Assembly (NCBI GenBank): GCA_026874595.1
Contig: CM049322.1
Location: forward strand, 38,969,340-39,033,339
Direction of reading: 5' to 3'
Length of the DNA: 64,000 nt
Source of the DNA: Sipunculus nudus
Lineage: Eukaryota > Annelida > Sipuncula > Golfingiida > Sipunculidae
Below are positions 23,532-34,496 of this stretch, in pieces. A program made the position numbers and the translations under genes. Each line of letters opens with the position of its first letter. Positions within the stretch are counted from its first letter, which is position 1. The notes beneath the pieces were generated by a model. That model made no database searches. It worked only from the letters and a program-made list of their open reading frames with translations, and was not told where the DNA came from.

Positions 23532-25008
23532 AATTGGCTTCTTTGATCATATGCTAAAGGGCTTTTTAACGGTAAAGAACAATTAAATAAAAATATATAC
23601 GATTTTAATATGGAGGGGGAAATAACATTTCGAATGTGCAAAATTAGGTCTTGTGGAAATATCCATGATTCAATAAGTCCATCTGAAATTATTGACCTCT
23701 GATTATCAGTGTTGTCAGCACCTTTATTTTGGAAGTAATATAAACTTCTTCCGGCACAAAATAGCTAGAGTTTGTTAATAATTACCCACAGTATGTTATA
23801 AATCCAATAAATCTTTCAAGTAGGGAAACTGGATAGCTGGCTTTATCTTCTCGAAAAAATGTTCACCATTTGTTTTGTTTTGTATGTAGGGGTTAATATC
23901 AAGTGTCAATATTGATGTGTGTTTTTTCTTTGGATTCGAGAATTCGTGGATTACTATGAGCTACGAAAACCGCGAGAATAAAAATCCCAACTTATATTTC
24001 TGAATCTACGGTATATATATATATATATATATATTACATTAATACAAGACCAGTTGATTGCAGAGTACGCCTAGGCGTAAAATCATTTTTATGTTTGCCA
24101 ACAATATGATGACTCATCCGCGGAATTGATGGAAAATGACAATGAGGCTATTTATAGGGATTAGTTCTCGACGGTAAGCGAATACGGTGCTAATGATCTA
24201 TCTGCTTACCAGTCAGGTTACATATAGGCTAACTTTAGTGTTTATATTTTACATATTGGTTACTGATAATATTTCTTTCAAACCTGTTTGCTCTACTCCT
24301 GCATATGAGCGTATATGGTTCTTTTCCTGCTCAACGTCAAATTAAAGAATTTTAAGGCTTTAAATCATTGCTATTTCTTTGTTTCTTCTAATAGTTTCTT
24401 CCGCTTACGCAAGATCGGACCAGTGGTTTTGTCTGGATAAACATGGGCATGGGCTGTGTTTACTCTCTTGGAACCATAACACGGATGAACATGTGAATAG
24501 GAAATAGTGAATCCTCGAAAACCTTTGCTGCAAAGTCTCTTTATTCAGTCAAAATAAACTACTAGCTTGATATTATTTAGGTATAATTGAACATAGTTAT
24601 GTAACTTTGTAGACGAATCAGATGTAATAAAGTATCGGATTGTTCTTCCTGTGTTTGTCGGTGTTTTGTTTGCTACAATGCAAACTCGGCAAGGTATTAA
24701 TAAGGCTCTCAGTGTTTCAATTACATGGAAACTCATTATAACAGCGCACAAGGAATACATATATTTTTGACGCAGTGGCTCCATATAATATTCCCTTTAC
24801 ATCGACATCTGTTTAACCACTGCCTTATTTAGGACATTTGTCTAGTTTCATCACCAGGCGCTGATAAATGAACAATAATTGTAATCAGACTAAGAAGTAG
24901 AAGTTATATAGTAGTAGCTGCTGCAGTAAGAATTGATTTCAAATTGGTTATTTGTAAGTATTATAACTAGATGTATCATAGTTATAATCATTGCATTTAT
25001 TTTGTTCA

Positions 25009-25048
<40 letters not shown>
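25009..25048. repeat. (TTA)n microsatellite
   Basis: About 13 uninterrupted TTA trinucleotides. Confidence 0.97.
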
Positions 25049-25724
25049 TTATATTTATCATTCTTTAGAATAGTATTACCCAGAAATTGTTCAAGATCCC
25101 AATTTCAAATTTTGTATGTTTAATTTATTTTTGAGTCCTAATAAACTGGTTTGTAACATTTTGCAACTTTTATATTTACCTGAGTGAATTCAGTAGAGCG
25201 CAATTGCCAGCATTTTCTGTTTGGTAGCATTGCCTCAATCACTCCAACAAAGGGTTTAAATAAAGGTTCATGTACCGTATTACGTTTCGTATCATGAGGG
25301 AAGAGTCGCAATACGTCTCATATCGGGAAGTGACACATGAATCTATCTCCGGCTGAATGAACCTTCATGGATATGTCCAATCAGTTTTACAGATATTATA
25401 ACATGTGCATGATACTAGACCGTTAATTTCACTCCTGCTTTCTTTATGTCAACATTGATTATGTATCCAAGACTATAGTGGACTACTATTTGAACAGTTC
25501 TGCAATAGCAATATAAGGAAATATCAAGGCAAAACTGAATAATTGTTTTACTGGATTCGGTTGCAAAAAGTATTTTTCCTTTTTTAAATTTATCCTTTCG
25601 AGTCAAACTAAGTTGGACTTTTTCAGCTGGCTTGAGGAAAACTAAAATATTGGGATGAAGCAGAAATAAATGATGTTAAAAACGCTTGTTTGACACCTTT
25701 TTGTATAAAACTTTTCCATTGGTA

Positions 25725-25731
25725 TTATATA

Positions 25732-25787
<56 letters not shown>
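25725..25787. repeat. (TA)n microsatellite
   Basis: Long TA dinucleotide tract with one early TTA interruption. It generates mirror-image Tyr-Ile open frames on both strands that are not genes. Confidence 0.97.
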
Positions 25788-25789
<2 letters not shown>

Positions 25790-26039
25790 GATGTTTAAAG
25801 GGACTGATGCAATGGCACCAGGCAGCAATAAAAGGATCGCGGACCAAGGGCTCCTTGACCCCACAGAAGGTTCTATAAAAATTTGATCAGCATTTCTGTA
25901 TAACAATTATTTTATACGAACTAGTGGAAATGGTGTTTATATCTTCAGGCCAAGATTTGGACACTTTATTGTCAGCGTTTGTTTTACTTTCTCCGTCTCA
26001 CCGGCAAATATACGGTAGACGACAGACGTGACATATCCA

Positions 26040-26195
26040 GATTTTGATACCAGCAAGTTTTTCTGCGTTGCTTAATTTTTCCCCCATGTTGTAATCCAGG
26101 TCATTATTTTGTACCTCAAGATGGATGAATTTATGACAGTCTGGTCTTCCGTTCACCACTGGCCAGAACTTTTTGTGATGTGAGCAAACAAGTTC
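26040..26195 (-). CDS. Possible exon downstream of the death-domain-like exon
   Basis: A minus-strand frame reading WPVVNGRPDCHKFIHLEV, then NNDLDYNMGEKLSNAEKL, stays open for about 65 codons. It has a coding-like composition and lies just 3' of the 26230-26535 frame. A CAAACAG acceptor-like site precedes it. No family recognised. It may be a separate exon of the same gene, the same exon after a frameshift, or chance. Confidence 0.25.
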
Positions 26196-26229
26196 TGTTT
26201 GCCAGTGTTGTTACAGGTGTGCTAGACTT

Positions 26230-26535
26230 TCACTGTGCAAATTTATGGACAGCGACGCTGGTCAAAGGTGTTCGAGCAAACTCTAACAGCTCCAGTGTTT
26301 GAATCCGACGGATTGCTCTGATTTCATCCAACAGGTCAGGAGAAGTGTCATCATCATTGTCTTTGCCATCATTATTATACGTTACGATTCTCTGTCCAGA
26401 TTCAGTATTGCGGTTTAACCTCCATTCTTGCAGTGTTTTCAGCGGGAAGTTTGTGAGGATGACGTCGTCAAGTTCTTGTATTGTGTATCCACAGAGCAAG
26501 GTAAACCATACATCCCACCCGACAACTTGAGCCAT
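26230..26535 (-). CDS. Death-domain-like exon (candidate)
   Basis: The frame of 101 codons contains VVGWDVWFTLLCGYTIQELD, resembling the 'W..LA..LG....ei' core of death domains. An acidic loop follows, then DLLDEIRAIRRIQTLELLEF, resembling the final helix 'LL.aLr.i.r.d..elL'. Length and spacing fit most of a death domain (about 85 residues). The first helix may come from the overlapping frame at 26545-26687 (RHLHLLQHLNA), which would need a frameshift or splice. Decayed relatives occur in copies 1, 3 and 4. If real, it would belong to an adaptor or receptor for protein-protein signalling. The identification is by motif only. Confidence 0.4.
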   Translation of the reverse strand: MAQVVGWDVWFTLLCGYTIQELDDVILTNFPLKTLQEWRLNRNTESGQRIVTYNNDGKDNDDDTSPDLLDEIRAIRRIQTLELLEFARTPLTSVAVHKFAQ

Positions 26536-26544
26536 GATAATGCT

Positions 26545-26687
26545 AGAGCGTTTAAATGTTGAAGCAGATGGAGATGTCTCTCATCACGTGATTTCAATGT
26601 TAGTTTGTTCAATATTCCCCCGTTTATGGACAGATATTTAACATAAACTAGGACAGTATATTTGTCTGTGATCTCTAGATCTATCAC
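26545..26687 (-). CDS. Possible upstream part of the death-domain-like gene
   Basis: The frame starts IDLEITDKYTVLVYVKYLS and continues into RHLHLLQHLNA, which could be the first death-domain helix. It then overlaps the 26230-26535 frame in another register. Conservation of HLHLL in the decayed copies suggests this was once coding. The join to the next frame is unresolved. Confidence 0.3.
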
Positions 26688-26699
26688 TTCAGGTAGGAC

Positions 26700-28490
26700 T
26701 AGGTCACAATCTGCGTGTTCCTATAGATAACTCAGATGTAACGATGTTTGCACCTTGGCCATGTCCCCTTTCCTCTTTATGTAGTTCCATATGTTAATTA
26801 TAATAATAATAATATATTATTCATATGGCGCCAATTCTCCGATGATCGGACTCACAGCGCAATTCACACAGACACACATACCAACATACAATTCCATGGA
26901 AATTTACTCCCTGTGCTTGACCTAAGAAAAAAAATATGCATATTAATTACCATAAAGATGCCAAAAGAGATACGTTGTTAAATTATTTCTAAATGATACA
27001 ATAGTTGGAGATTTTCTAAGTGATATGGGATGTGAATATCAAACTCTTGGGGCTAATAAACGGAAGGAACGTTCATCGAGTTTGTTTCATATTACACTTT
27101 TGTACTTTAAGAAAATTTCCACCAAAGGCCGATAGGTTATTATTTTTCCAGGCAAATATGATGGAAGTGAGATATCGAAACGGCGACATCGCGATAAACA
27201 TAGAACAGCAATTTTGTATTGTGTGCGGTACTTCACAGGAAGCCAATGGAGCTTTTAAAGCAGCGGCGTGACGTGGTCGGTTCTACAATGTTCTTCCGTT
27301 CTAAAGCATGACTAAATGCAATTATCCTAGCGGACTCCTTGGGGGGAAACATATGATGGAAGTGTAGTTTCTTTTACACATCATTATGCATAAAGGCAAA
27401 AACCATCAAGGAATACGGTTTTCAAAAAATAATCCTCTACTTGCAGTGAGGGACTAAAGCAGGTTTGACCTGACATTTGAACCAGTTACTGTCTCACTTG
27501 TATGATCAGTAAATGTCAACAACATATGACATTCGATCTCTTAGCACCCGTGTTCACATGAAATAATAGTTAATCCCTATTTATGCAGGTCACCCTTTTG
27601 CATCATGTTCAAAAGACCTAAAATACATCACCGTCCATTTTCCCTATTTAACAATTCTGGAAATAGTGGTGTTACGTGATCTATCCAAGGAAGCACGTGC
27701 ATCCGTTTTTGTTTATATATCCGCATCATGGATATTACACCAAAAAGAGATCGACAGGTTTATCAAGGTATAGAATATGTTCACGGACAAATACCTTTTG
27801 TTGGTTATATATGGAATGGACGTGGACGAAGAATACTCTCTGTTTCCTCCAATTAATTTAATTTTTGTAAGTTACACTTCTCAGGCGAAATGGCTTGATT
27901 TCTGTTTGAAAGGGTGCAGTGGCGAATGGCATAAAAGCACGAGAAACGTGTATGAGACGTGCTTTAGACGTACGTGTGGCCGCTCGACGTCCTTGTGCAA
28001 CGACCCGCAAACCCACACAAAGAATACAACTTAATGATATTACTCAGGTCTCCTGCACTCACTGAAGCCTTTCGGCCTGGTATTCTACTCAGATGCAGGT
28101 GTTCTTCGACTAGACAACGAGGAGCACCAATGAGGCTTAGATATTAAAGACCCAGACTACCGGAGATACGAAGGTCTGGAGGAACCACTTGAGCTTAAAT
28201 GTCTGATTAGGAACAAATACGAAACACGGTTCTGGCGTACTTCTCTAATATTTAGATAATCCTTTGTACTCAATATTCTCTCAAACCGCGTTGCGTCAGA
28301 CACTGTGTTTTACCTCATTTAAAGGTGATTGTTCCCCCAGTGAAGTCGGTGATATATCAGTTAGTTACCAGTTAGTTTTTTATACGTTTAGATGGTCAAA
28401 TTCAAATAGGTAACAATACCGAAAAATAACCCTGGCCACGAACATTTTTATTGCTAATATTTTCATATTTTGAAATAAAGATAAATACGT
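26700..28490. other. Intergenic stretch, no gene supported
   Basis: AT-rich DNA with short open frames (for example 27020-27271 and 27777-28034, plus strand) that match nothing I know and have no duplicate to compare. Small TA and TAA tracts are present. No RNA gene is seen. Confidence 0.6.
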
Positions 28491-28492
28491 TG

Positions 28493-28495
<3 letters not shown>

Positions 28496-28537
<42 letters not shown>
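28496..28537. repeat. (TA)n microsatellite
   Basis: TA tract directly 5' of the first tRNA-like repeat at 28546-28715. Confidence 0.95.
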
Positions 28538-28540
<3 letters not shown>

Positions 28541-28545
28541 ATATA

Positions 28546-28715
28546 TGTACAAATACACAGAGGGGTTGGGGATCTGTCATGGCCAAGTGGGCTAAGGCAG
28601 CCGCACCGGAAATCGGAAGATCGTGGGTTCGTATCCCACTGGCAGTGAACCACTTTTCTGAGTATACCCTTTCCATCTATAAAACAATGAACCAGCATGG
28701 CTATTCATACATCTA
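28546..28715 (+). mobile_element. tRNA-derived SINE, first of a pair
   Basis: The A box TGGCCAAGTGG (28580-28590) fits the pol III consensus exactly. The B box GGTTCGTATCC (28626-28636) has one mismatch. About 170 bp, from 'gtacaaatacacag' to 'ctattcatacat', is repeated at 28855-29023, and both units end in TA-rich tails. The head resembles a leucine or serine tRNA, but the acceptor stem does not pair, so this is not a functional tRNA gene. Confidence 0.7.
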
Positions 28716-28811
28716 TATATATATAATATATGCCGTACACCAAATAAAGCCATAAGTTCTCACTGCTGCATGCAAAAGTTGCCGTGCCGACACGTGTAGT
28801 AGGTGAGACTA

Positions 28812-28854
28812 TGACGTCACTACCATGACGTCACTTCGCTGGTTCCTATAAAAG
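28812..28854 (+). promoter_or_regulatory. Promoter-like module: two perfect CREs and a TATA box
   Basis: Two full palindromic TGACGTCA sites (28812-28819 and 28826-28833) stand 14 bp apart, centre to centre. TATAAAAG follows at 28847-28854. Transcription would begin about 25-30 bp further on, inside the second tRNA-like repeat. CREs bind CREB/ATF bZIP factors in animals. The arrangement is compact enough to look functional, but no coding gene follows, so it may belong to a transposable element. Confidence 0.45.
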
Positions 28855-29021
28855 TGTACAAATACACAGAGGGGTTGGGGATCTGTCATGGCCAAGTGGA
28901 CTAAGGCAGCTGCACCGGAAATCGAAAGATCGTGGGTTCGATTCCCACTGGTAGTGAACCACTTTTCTGTGTATACCCTTTCCATCTATAAAACAATGAA
29001 CCAGCATGGCTATTCATACAT

Positions 29022-29023
<2 letters not shown>
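28855..29023 (+). mobile_element. tRNA-derived SINE, second of a pair
   Basis: The A box TGGCCAAGTGG (28889-28899) and B box GGTTCGATTCC (28935-28945) both match consensus. The unit is about 95% identical to 28546-28715, with a period of 309 bp. The better B box suggests this is the less decayed unit. It runs into a (TA)n(GA)n tail. Confidence 0.72.

Positions 29024-29093
<70 letters not shown>
29024..29093. repeat. Compound (TA)n(GA)n microsatellite
   Basis: A TA tract (29024-29066) passes directly into a GA tract (29067-29093), forming the tail of the second SINE. Confidence 0.95.
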
Positions 29094-32000
29094 GTGGAAG
29101 ATAAATCAGTATTGTCATATATAATCCTATCACCTTAGTAAGGACTCCTTTTTTTATTTATATTTGTTCTTTTAGCAAGCGTAATTTGGAGCGAAAATAG
29201 GGCGTAGAACAGGTGCGACACTGAATGAGCTAGTGATACTGCTGAAAGGATTTAACCCGATTTTCTTATAAGAACGGTTGTCGTGCCTTTTTTCTAGGGT
29301 CGCCCCTAATTGTATCATGACATAAAGAAACGGGTAAATAGAGAGTATGACTCAGCTTACTTGAAATCATCATTGACAACTCGGCTTGTGTTCACTCATG
29401 GTTAATTCACTTCTGTAAATACGTAAAATTACAATGGTTATATAAAATAGACATCTAAACAAAACGTTTTATCCAAACCGACGAGCAGAACACTCGTGAA
29501 AATACAAACACAGGTCCTGTGACTCCATTGCTTTGTTTATTCAGGTCAAACAACTGTGGCCGAGTATTGGAAATTCCAAATTGTAGCACCATCTCTCAGC
29601 GGATAGTAAAACTAAAATAAATCGGATTATGGGGGTTGACATACCTAGATGCATAAAAAATCACAAAAAAAATTAAATTAAATAGCATCAGGTAATAGGT
29701 CACACTATGCAAGTTTAATTACTTTTTAAATTTAAAATAAACTTAAATACAAAGTGAAAATTGGCTTTTAATTTCTTAGAGAGCAGGCAAACAAGCGTGT
29801 TCAGGGTTAGTTCCATTTGTTGTGACCTGCAGGCTGGATAGAAAATGCAGGATAGAGCAGGGCTAATTAGGCAGGAACTTGGGTGGGGTACTCTCTGTGA
29901 CTAATTGGCTGACGTGTTAGCAAATGAGAGCTTGGTTTAGTGGTGGTAGTGGATTGGGCTGTTCCACACAATAACGTGTGAACATATTAGCAAAGCATGT
30001 AGACTATGTACTAAAATTTGAAAAAAAAGACCACACTAAAATATGATATGTATATATATATATATATATAAACAAACAATAAATGATTTTAATCAGAGTT
30101 TATGTTTACCATATAATTATTTAAGTGCATAAATGATTTATTTTTATATACATTTCATAAGAAAATTTAGAAATAAACATACGGTGAATAGATTATCCCT
30201 ACAATATTATCAGAATTTTAAAAACAAATATTGAAAACAATATATATGGATAAGATATTATCGTTTGAAGTTAATAACACGTTTGTTAAAATTAATTAAT
30301 TACTAGATTTGGATTTAATTACATATGTATCATAACCGTTGATAAAATACAATATTAAATACACAATTTTCTTTATAAAAACTACCATAATTTTATTAAA
30401 CATATTGGAAATCTATGATATGGATTAACATAGCCAATTAAAAAGGTAATGAATTTCAAAATCAAAATTTCTGAAAAAGACATATGTAATATTCACAAAA
30501 AAATGATACTGTGTTATTTATTAAAACTATACAATTGTCTAGGGCAGTCCAGTTTCTTTATATGAATCGGGCGCAACCAGTTACTCTTGTTATTATACAC
30601 CACCGACCACTCTGCAAGAAAAAAATGAAAGACCTGTTATTATTATTATCATAAAATGGTTGAACAATTACCCATATCTTGATTAATAGATTAATGATGT
30701 GACGGGAAAATTAATTGTCAAAGATTATATATATTTTTTTTTTACTTCCTAGCAATTGAATTATTGATTTATCCACAGTTTATGTCATCCTGATTCATAA
30801 GCTGTGGATGTTAAAAACATCCAAAGGTTTCTTAACTGAGAGAGGGAGCTTTTCCGTATTACAGTCTGCTCGGCCATAACACCAAGAATCCCCCCCCCCC
30901 GATCCGTTACACATTCGCCTACGAGTGAGGCAAGGCCTTCTTATTAAACTACGGAAATCAGCTTGGGCTAAGTCGACCAAGAAAAAAACCGACGGTTCAT
31001 CGGCTGATAATCAAACTTACGATCTGTGCTCTGTTGAGTTTTTTTGCACTGCCTGGCCGACAGAAACCGGTCAAATGCAAAATTTAACATACAACATGAA
31101 CCTAAAAAAATTATATTACTACGAGAAATACATTTGAACTATGATAATTTGCAAATTTAAGATAAAATAGATCCGCATTTTCACCATAAACGTATCGACA
31201 TGTGCAAAACGACTGAATGTTAGGACTTTCCAGTTAATATCTGAATTCTGAAGAAATTTACATATTATAAATGAGAACCTCACCCTATGAAGTCTGACTA
31301 CGTTATACAAAGTCATTAAAGAGAACAATAGTTGAAGAAAAAGAAAACCCTCATTTTTTGTGAAGGTGCCTCTAAATTTTCTCTTGACTTTAAAAATTCT
31401 TTCAGTGTGGGAAGTGGAAACCCTCTACCATATCCTCTCCTTTTACCTGTAATTCACTTTCATTATAAACATGGTTAAAGATATTACAGTAGATCGCCGT
31501 TTTTCCGAAAGCGTAGAGGGACGTGCTTTTCTTTCGGAAATATTACTAAACAAAAAAATAAGTCAGAGATCAAGCGTCAACTCGTACGACAGTTAATGAT
31601 CAATTTAACGCCATTTTACTGAGAGGAAACCATGTTTATTTTCCACCTACGTATTTGACAGAAAAAAAATTGGTTCAATGCGTTTGATTGTTCAAAATGA
31701 GTCTTTTTTGTTTTCAGATACGTGCGTGACCTTCCTCGCACAGATTCACCGGATTGAAGGGTCAAATGACATTGCCATTGGTAAAGCTTGGTTAGTTTCT
31801 TAAACTGCCTAAAGGGGTAACAAAGTGGCACACGCAAACGAGTGAAATGCAAGAGAATGAAAGTTTTTGAACGGTAATAGAAGCTAGTTATAATTTACAG
31901 ATCTAACGTAGGTTAAAACTCATTGAATACCTTGACCGACGTCGCATATTTTACTTCCTGACTCCGTTTTATAAGAATGTTCTCTCACTTGTTTAAATCT

Positions 32001-32985
32001 GGATGATGGCTGGTTTGTCACCACGGTCGTGCCCCTCAAGGATTATCAGCTTTACATCAAAGCGTAACGCCGTCGGTTTTCTCTTCTTTGACTGTATATC
32101 ACTGATAACTGACAGCAAGACGATCGTGTTTGAGTTGTGTTATTCTTGGCAGTGAAGTGAAATGAAGAATAAGCTGAATAGCAGCACGTTTAAAAAGATG
32201 ACACTAATTGCTCTTAGGAAATGAACTGATCATTTGTATGGCCAGACCTGTTTTTTTTTTTTGGCCTTCCACATAAACCTGTTCGAGCAAAAGCGTTGTA
32301 ATACCTCACCAATATACATGCGAGTAAACTGCTCAGTTATTGGTTTGCCTTCCCAACGAATTTTACTTGCTTGAGTACAAACGAGATATAGTTGATAACA
32401 CACAAGTGCTTTCGGTGAAACTGCTCAGCCGCTTTCTGGGGGTATAGGGAACTCAGCGTTGCACGACTAGTTGTAGTTTTTACACCTTTGCCCGGCGACA
32501 ACATTGGCCCAGAACTAATTGTGTAAGGTAACCACTGGGCCTCAAACACCTGGTTGCAGGCCCTGTGGGTCGTGATTACGAACAAATATCATTTGAGATA
32601 TTTACATGCTTAAAAGAGATTTCATATATACGGATACATTTTCAGTTCCCGATTTTAATTTTCGGTTAAAACGAATTTTCGCAAACTCGGCATTTGGTAA
32701 AACGGCGCTCTATTTCAAACGCAGCCGAGTTTCAGAGTCCATGCCCAATGTTGTTATATTTATATAAGATAAATAATTTACCCTTCCTCTTTACATAATC
32801 GGTAAATAGTTCAGTTGACGGAATGTATAGGAATGTCGCATTGTCCTGCCCTCTGTCCATCCGTTCACGGGGTACAAAACCTAATCGCTGACCCAAGAAA
32901 CTTCTAAGTGATCATCCGGGAAGTTATAATAAAAATCTGCTTGGAAACCTGCTGTTCGGTCACAACAGTGTTTCTTATTGATGAA
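29094..32985. other. Long intergenic stretch, no gene supported
   Basis: Mostly AT-rich DNA with a (TA)n tract at 30050-30070 and a C-homopolymer at about 30890-30900. Open frames are all under 85 codons. The minus-strand frames at 30795-30980 and 32337-32585 have somewhat higher GC content but no recognisable domain. There is no duplicate in the window to test conservation. Confidence 0.6.
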
Positions 32986-32989
32986 TCCA

Positions 32990-33345
32990 TTTTAGATTGA
33001 TAGATTGGATTGACATATCGGTTTGATTTTCGGGTCACGAGGTCAAAGGTCATGGTCACATGACCCGCTTCTTTAAAAGATTGTGATTGCATTTTAACAA
33101 TTTTTTTCACCCCAATCCTTCCTTTTTACCTTTATAGCTGACATGTCTATAGGGAAAGAACCCTTTTTTGGTATTGGAATCACAAGGTCAAACGTCAATG
33201 TCAGAGGATCCATTTGTTCCAGATGAAAACTCCAGTCTGGATTACCAAATTGGTTTCATACTTGACTTATATATAAAACATCGATAAAGAAAAAAATTCT
33301 TTTGATTTTGGAGTTTGAGGTCAAAGTTCAAGGTAACCGGGTTCA
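32990..33345 (+). repeat. Diverged tandem repeat carrying AGGTCA direct repeats
   Basis: Three units spaced about 145 and 133 bp apart each carry an AGGTCA-type direct repeat with one-base spacing. The first is perfect (AGGTCAAAGGTCA, 33040-33052). The second (33185-33197) and third (33318-33330) are degenerate. The surrounding sequence ('gattttggagt..gaggtcaaagttcaaggt') is also weakly repeated. DR1 elements bind nuclear receptors such as RXR heterodimers and HNF4. Similar AGGTCA-rich sequence is common in dispersed invertebrate repeats, so a regulatory role is not implied. Confidence 0.5.
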
Positions 33346-34191
33346 CTTTCTTTTAAAGAGTGTTGATGCATTTAAAGCAAAATTTATCATCACATTATAA
33401 TACATCAGATATAATTATCCAGTCATCACTCAGCCCACACTGGCATATTGAAGGCATTACTAACCTATCAGTGGTCTAATTATGTCAATAAATAGTGGAT
33501 GGATTTTGATGAAAATTTTGTCATTTCTCAGATTATTCGCCTACTATGTCAAGGGGGATGGTTACAGGACCCCCATTGTAAAAAAGGATCATACAAATAT
33601 CCTTATAGCTAAGCTGAGCGTGGAGACCAATGGGTCCCGATAAATTCAACGCACAGGGATTTATTATGCCTTCTTTTGCAAAACAAACACTGAAATCATA
33701 TCATTTTATTGTGTATCACTTGTTTTATTAGCACGTATTTCACAATTATAGTACACATGTGTATGGTACTTTGTACAATCACATCTAAATCACGCATAAC
33801 AATGAAATTCAAAGAAACAATCATGAGATGCTGTGTAAAAGGACAGCAGTCCGTAAAATTCTGACTTGAATTAATCATCATCACAATTAAACCTTCGGTA
33901 ATCTTCCAGGTAGTTTATAAATAATTGTTTTAATTCTGTGCACATATCAGTTAAACCCCTCTACAATTCATGTAAATTGTACAATCAATGTTATTCCTCA
34001 AGCATTAAGCATTCGTATGTCTTCTATTTATTTTATACAACTTCAAGACCGATAGGAAATTTGTAAAGTGAAATATATATTCTAGTAGATAAGCCGACAA
34101 GCTTAGTATCCTATCTTTCAAACAAGTTTTTACCGTACTGGCCATTACAGTCATTTCAGTAACATATGATCAAGGAAATCTATCGGCATTT
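33346..34191. other. End of single-copy region, no gene seen
   Basis: AT-rich, non-coding as far as I can tell. Homology to the GPCR block starts at about 34192 ('cgtacagagtaaaaatgc'). Confidence 0.65.
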
Positions 34192-34496
34192 CGTACAGAG
34201 TAAAAATGCATATACCAATAACGCAGAACTGCAGAAATATCACGTTTATATATGTTTACATAAGCAGTTAATTGCATTGACCTCTTATACTTTACATCAA
34301 GTAAACGTTCTATAAACAATTATGAATCGACAGAGTGACTCTGGCTTTATCAAAACATATATAAGGTGCACGGCGTAGGTATACACTTATCGTCTATATT
34401 CAGTTAAACATATTCAATGACTAATATTAAACTAAAAGTAACACGGTTCAAACGTTCATTCATGAAAATAAACAATCACATTGATAAAATAGAAAA
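34192..34496. other. 3' flank of GPCR copy 2
   Basis: Homologous to 11791-12109 with small differences at the left edge. No gene seen. In this copy the flank continues into single-copy DNA rather than into a retrotransposon. Confidence 0.7.

Larger units (their letters stand above)
15259..23907 (+). repeat. Backbone duplication block, copy 2
   Basis: Homologous to 1-4805 and to 37646-43765. Unlike copies 1 and 3 it carries a 1.46-kb segment (about 22072-23531), shared with inverted copy 4. Its piggyBac-like element contains a LINE insertion. Homology to the other copies ends near 23907 ('aagtgt'), so this copy lacks everything that follows in copies 1 and 3, including the retrotransposon. 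Internal repeats A and B lie at about 15735-16053 and 17034-18160. No host gene is evident outside the listed features. Confidence 0.9.
23908..26030. other. Single-copy region, no gene seen
   Basis: This is the left part of the only stretch with no close second copy in the window. It contains a diverged repeat of copy-2 sequence (24330-24510, like 22430-22640), a (TA)n tract at 24012-24034, a (TTA)n tract at 25009-25048 and a (TA)n tract at 25725-25787. Open frames are short and unrecognised. Confidence 0.7.

Noticed and set aside
28575..28650. Functional tRNA gene
   Set aside because: A and B boxes are good, but the acceptor arms do not pair, and the same unit with its flanks is repeated 309 bp away, which fits a SINE.
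32337..32585. 82-codon minus-strand frame with a possible A-box-like AGGCCCAGTGG
   Set aside because: No convincing B box at the right distance and no recognisable protein domain.
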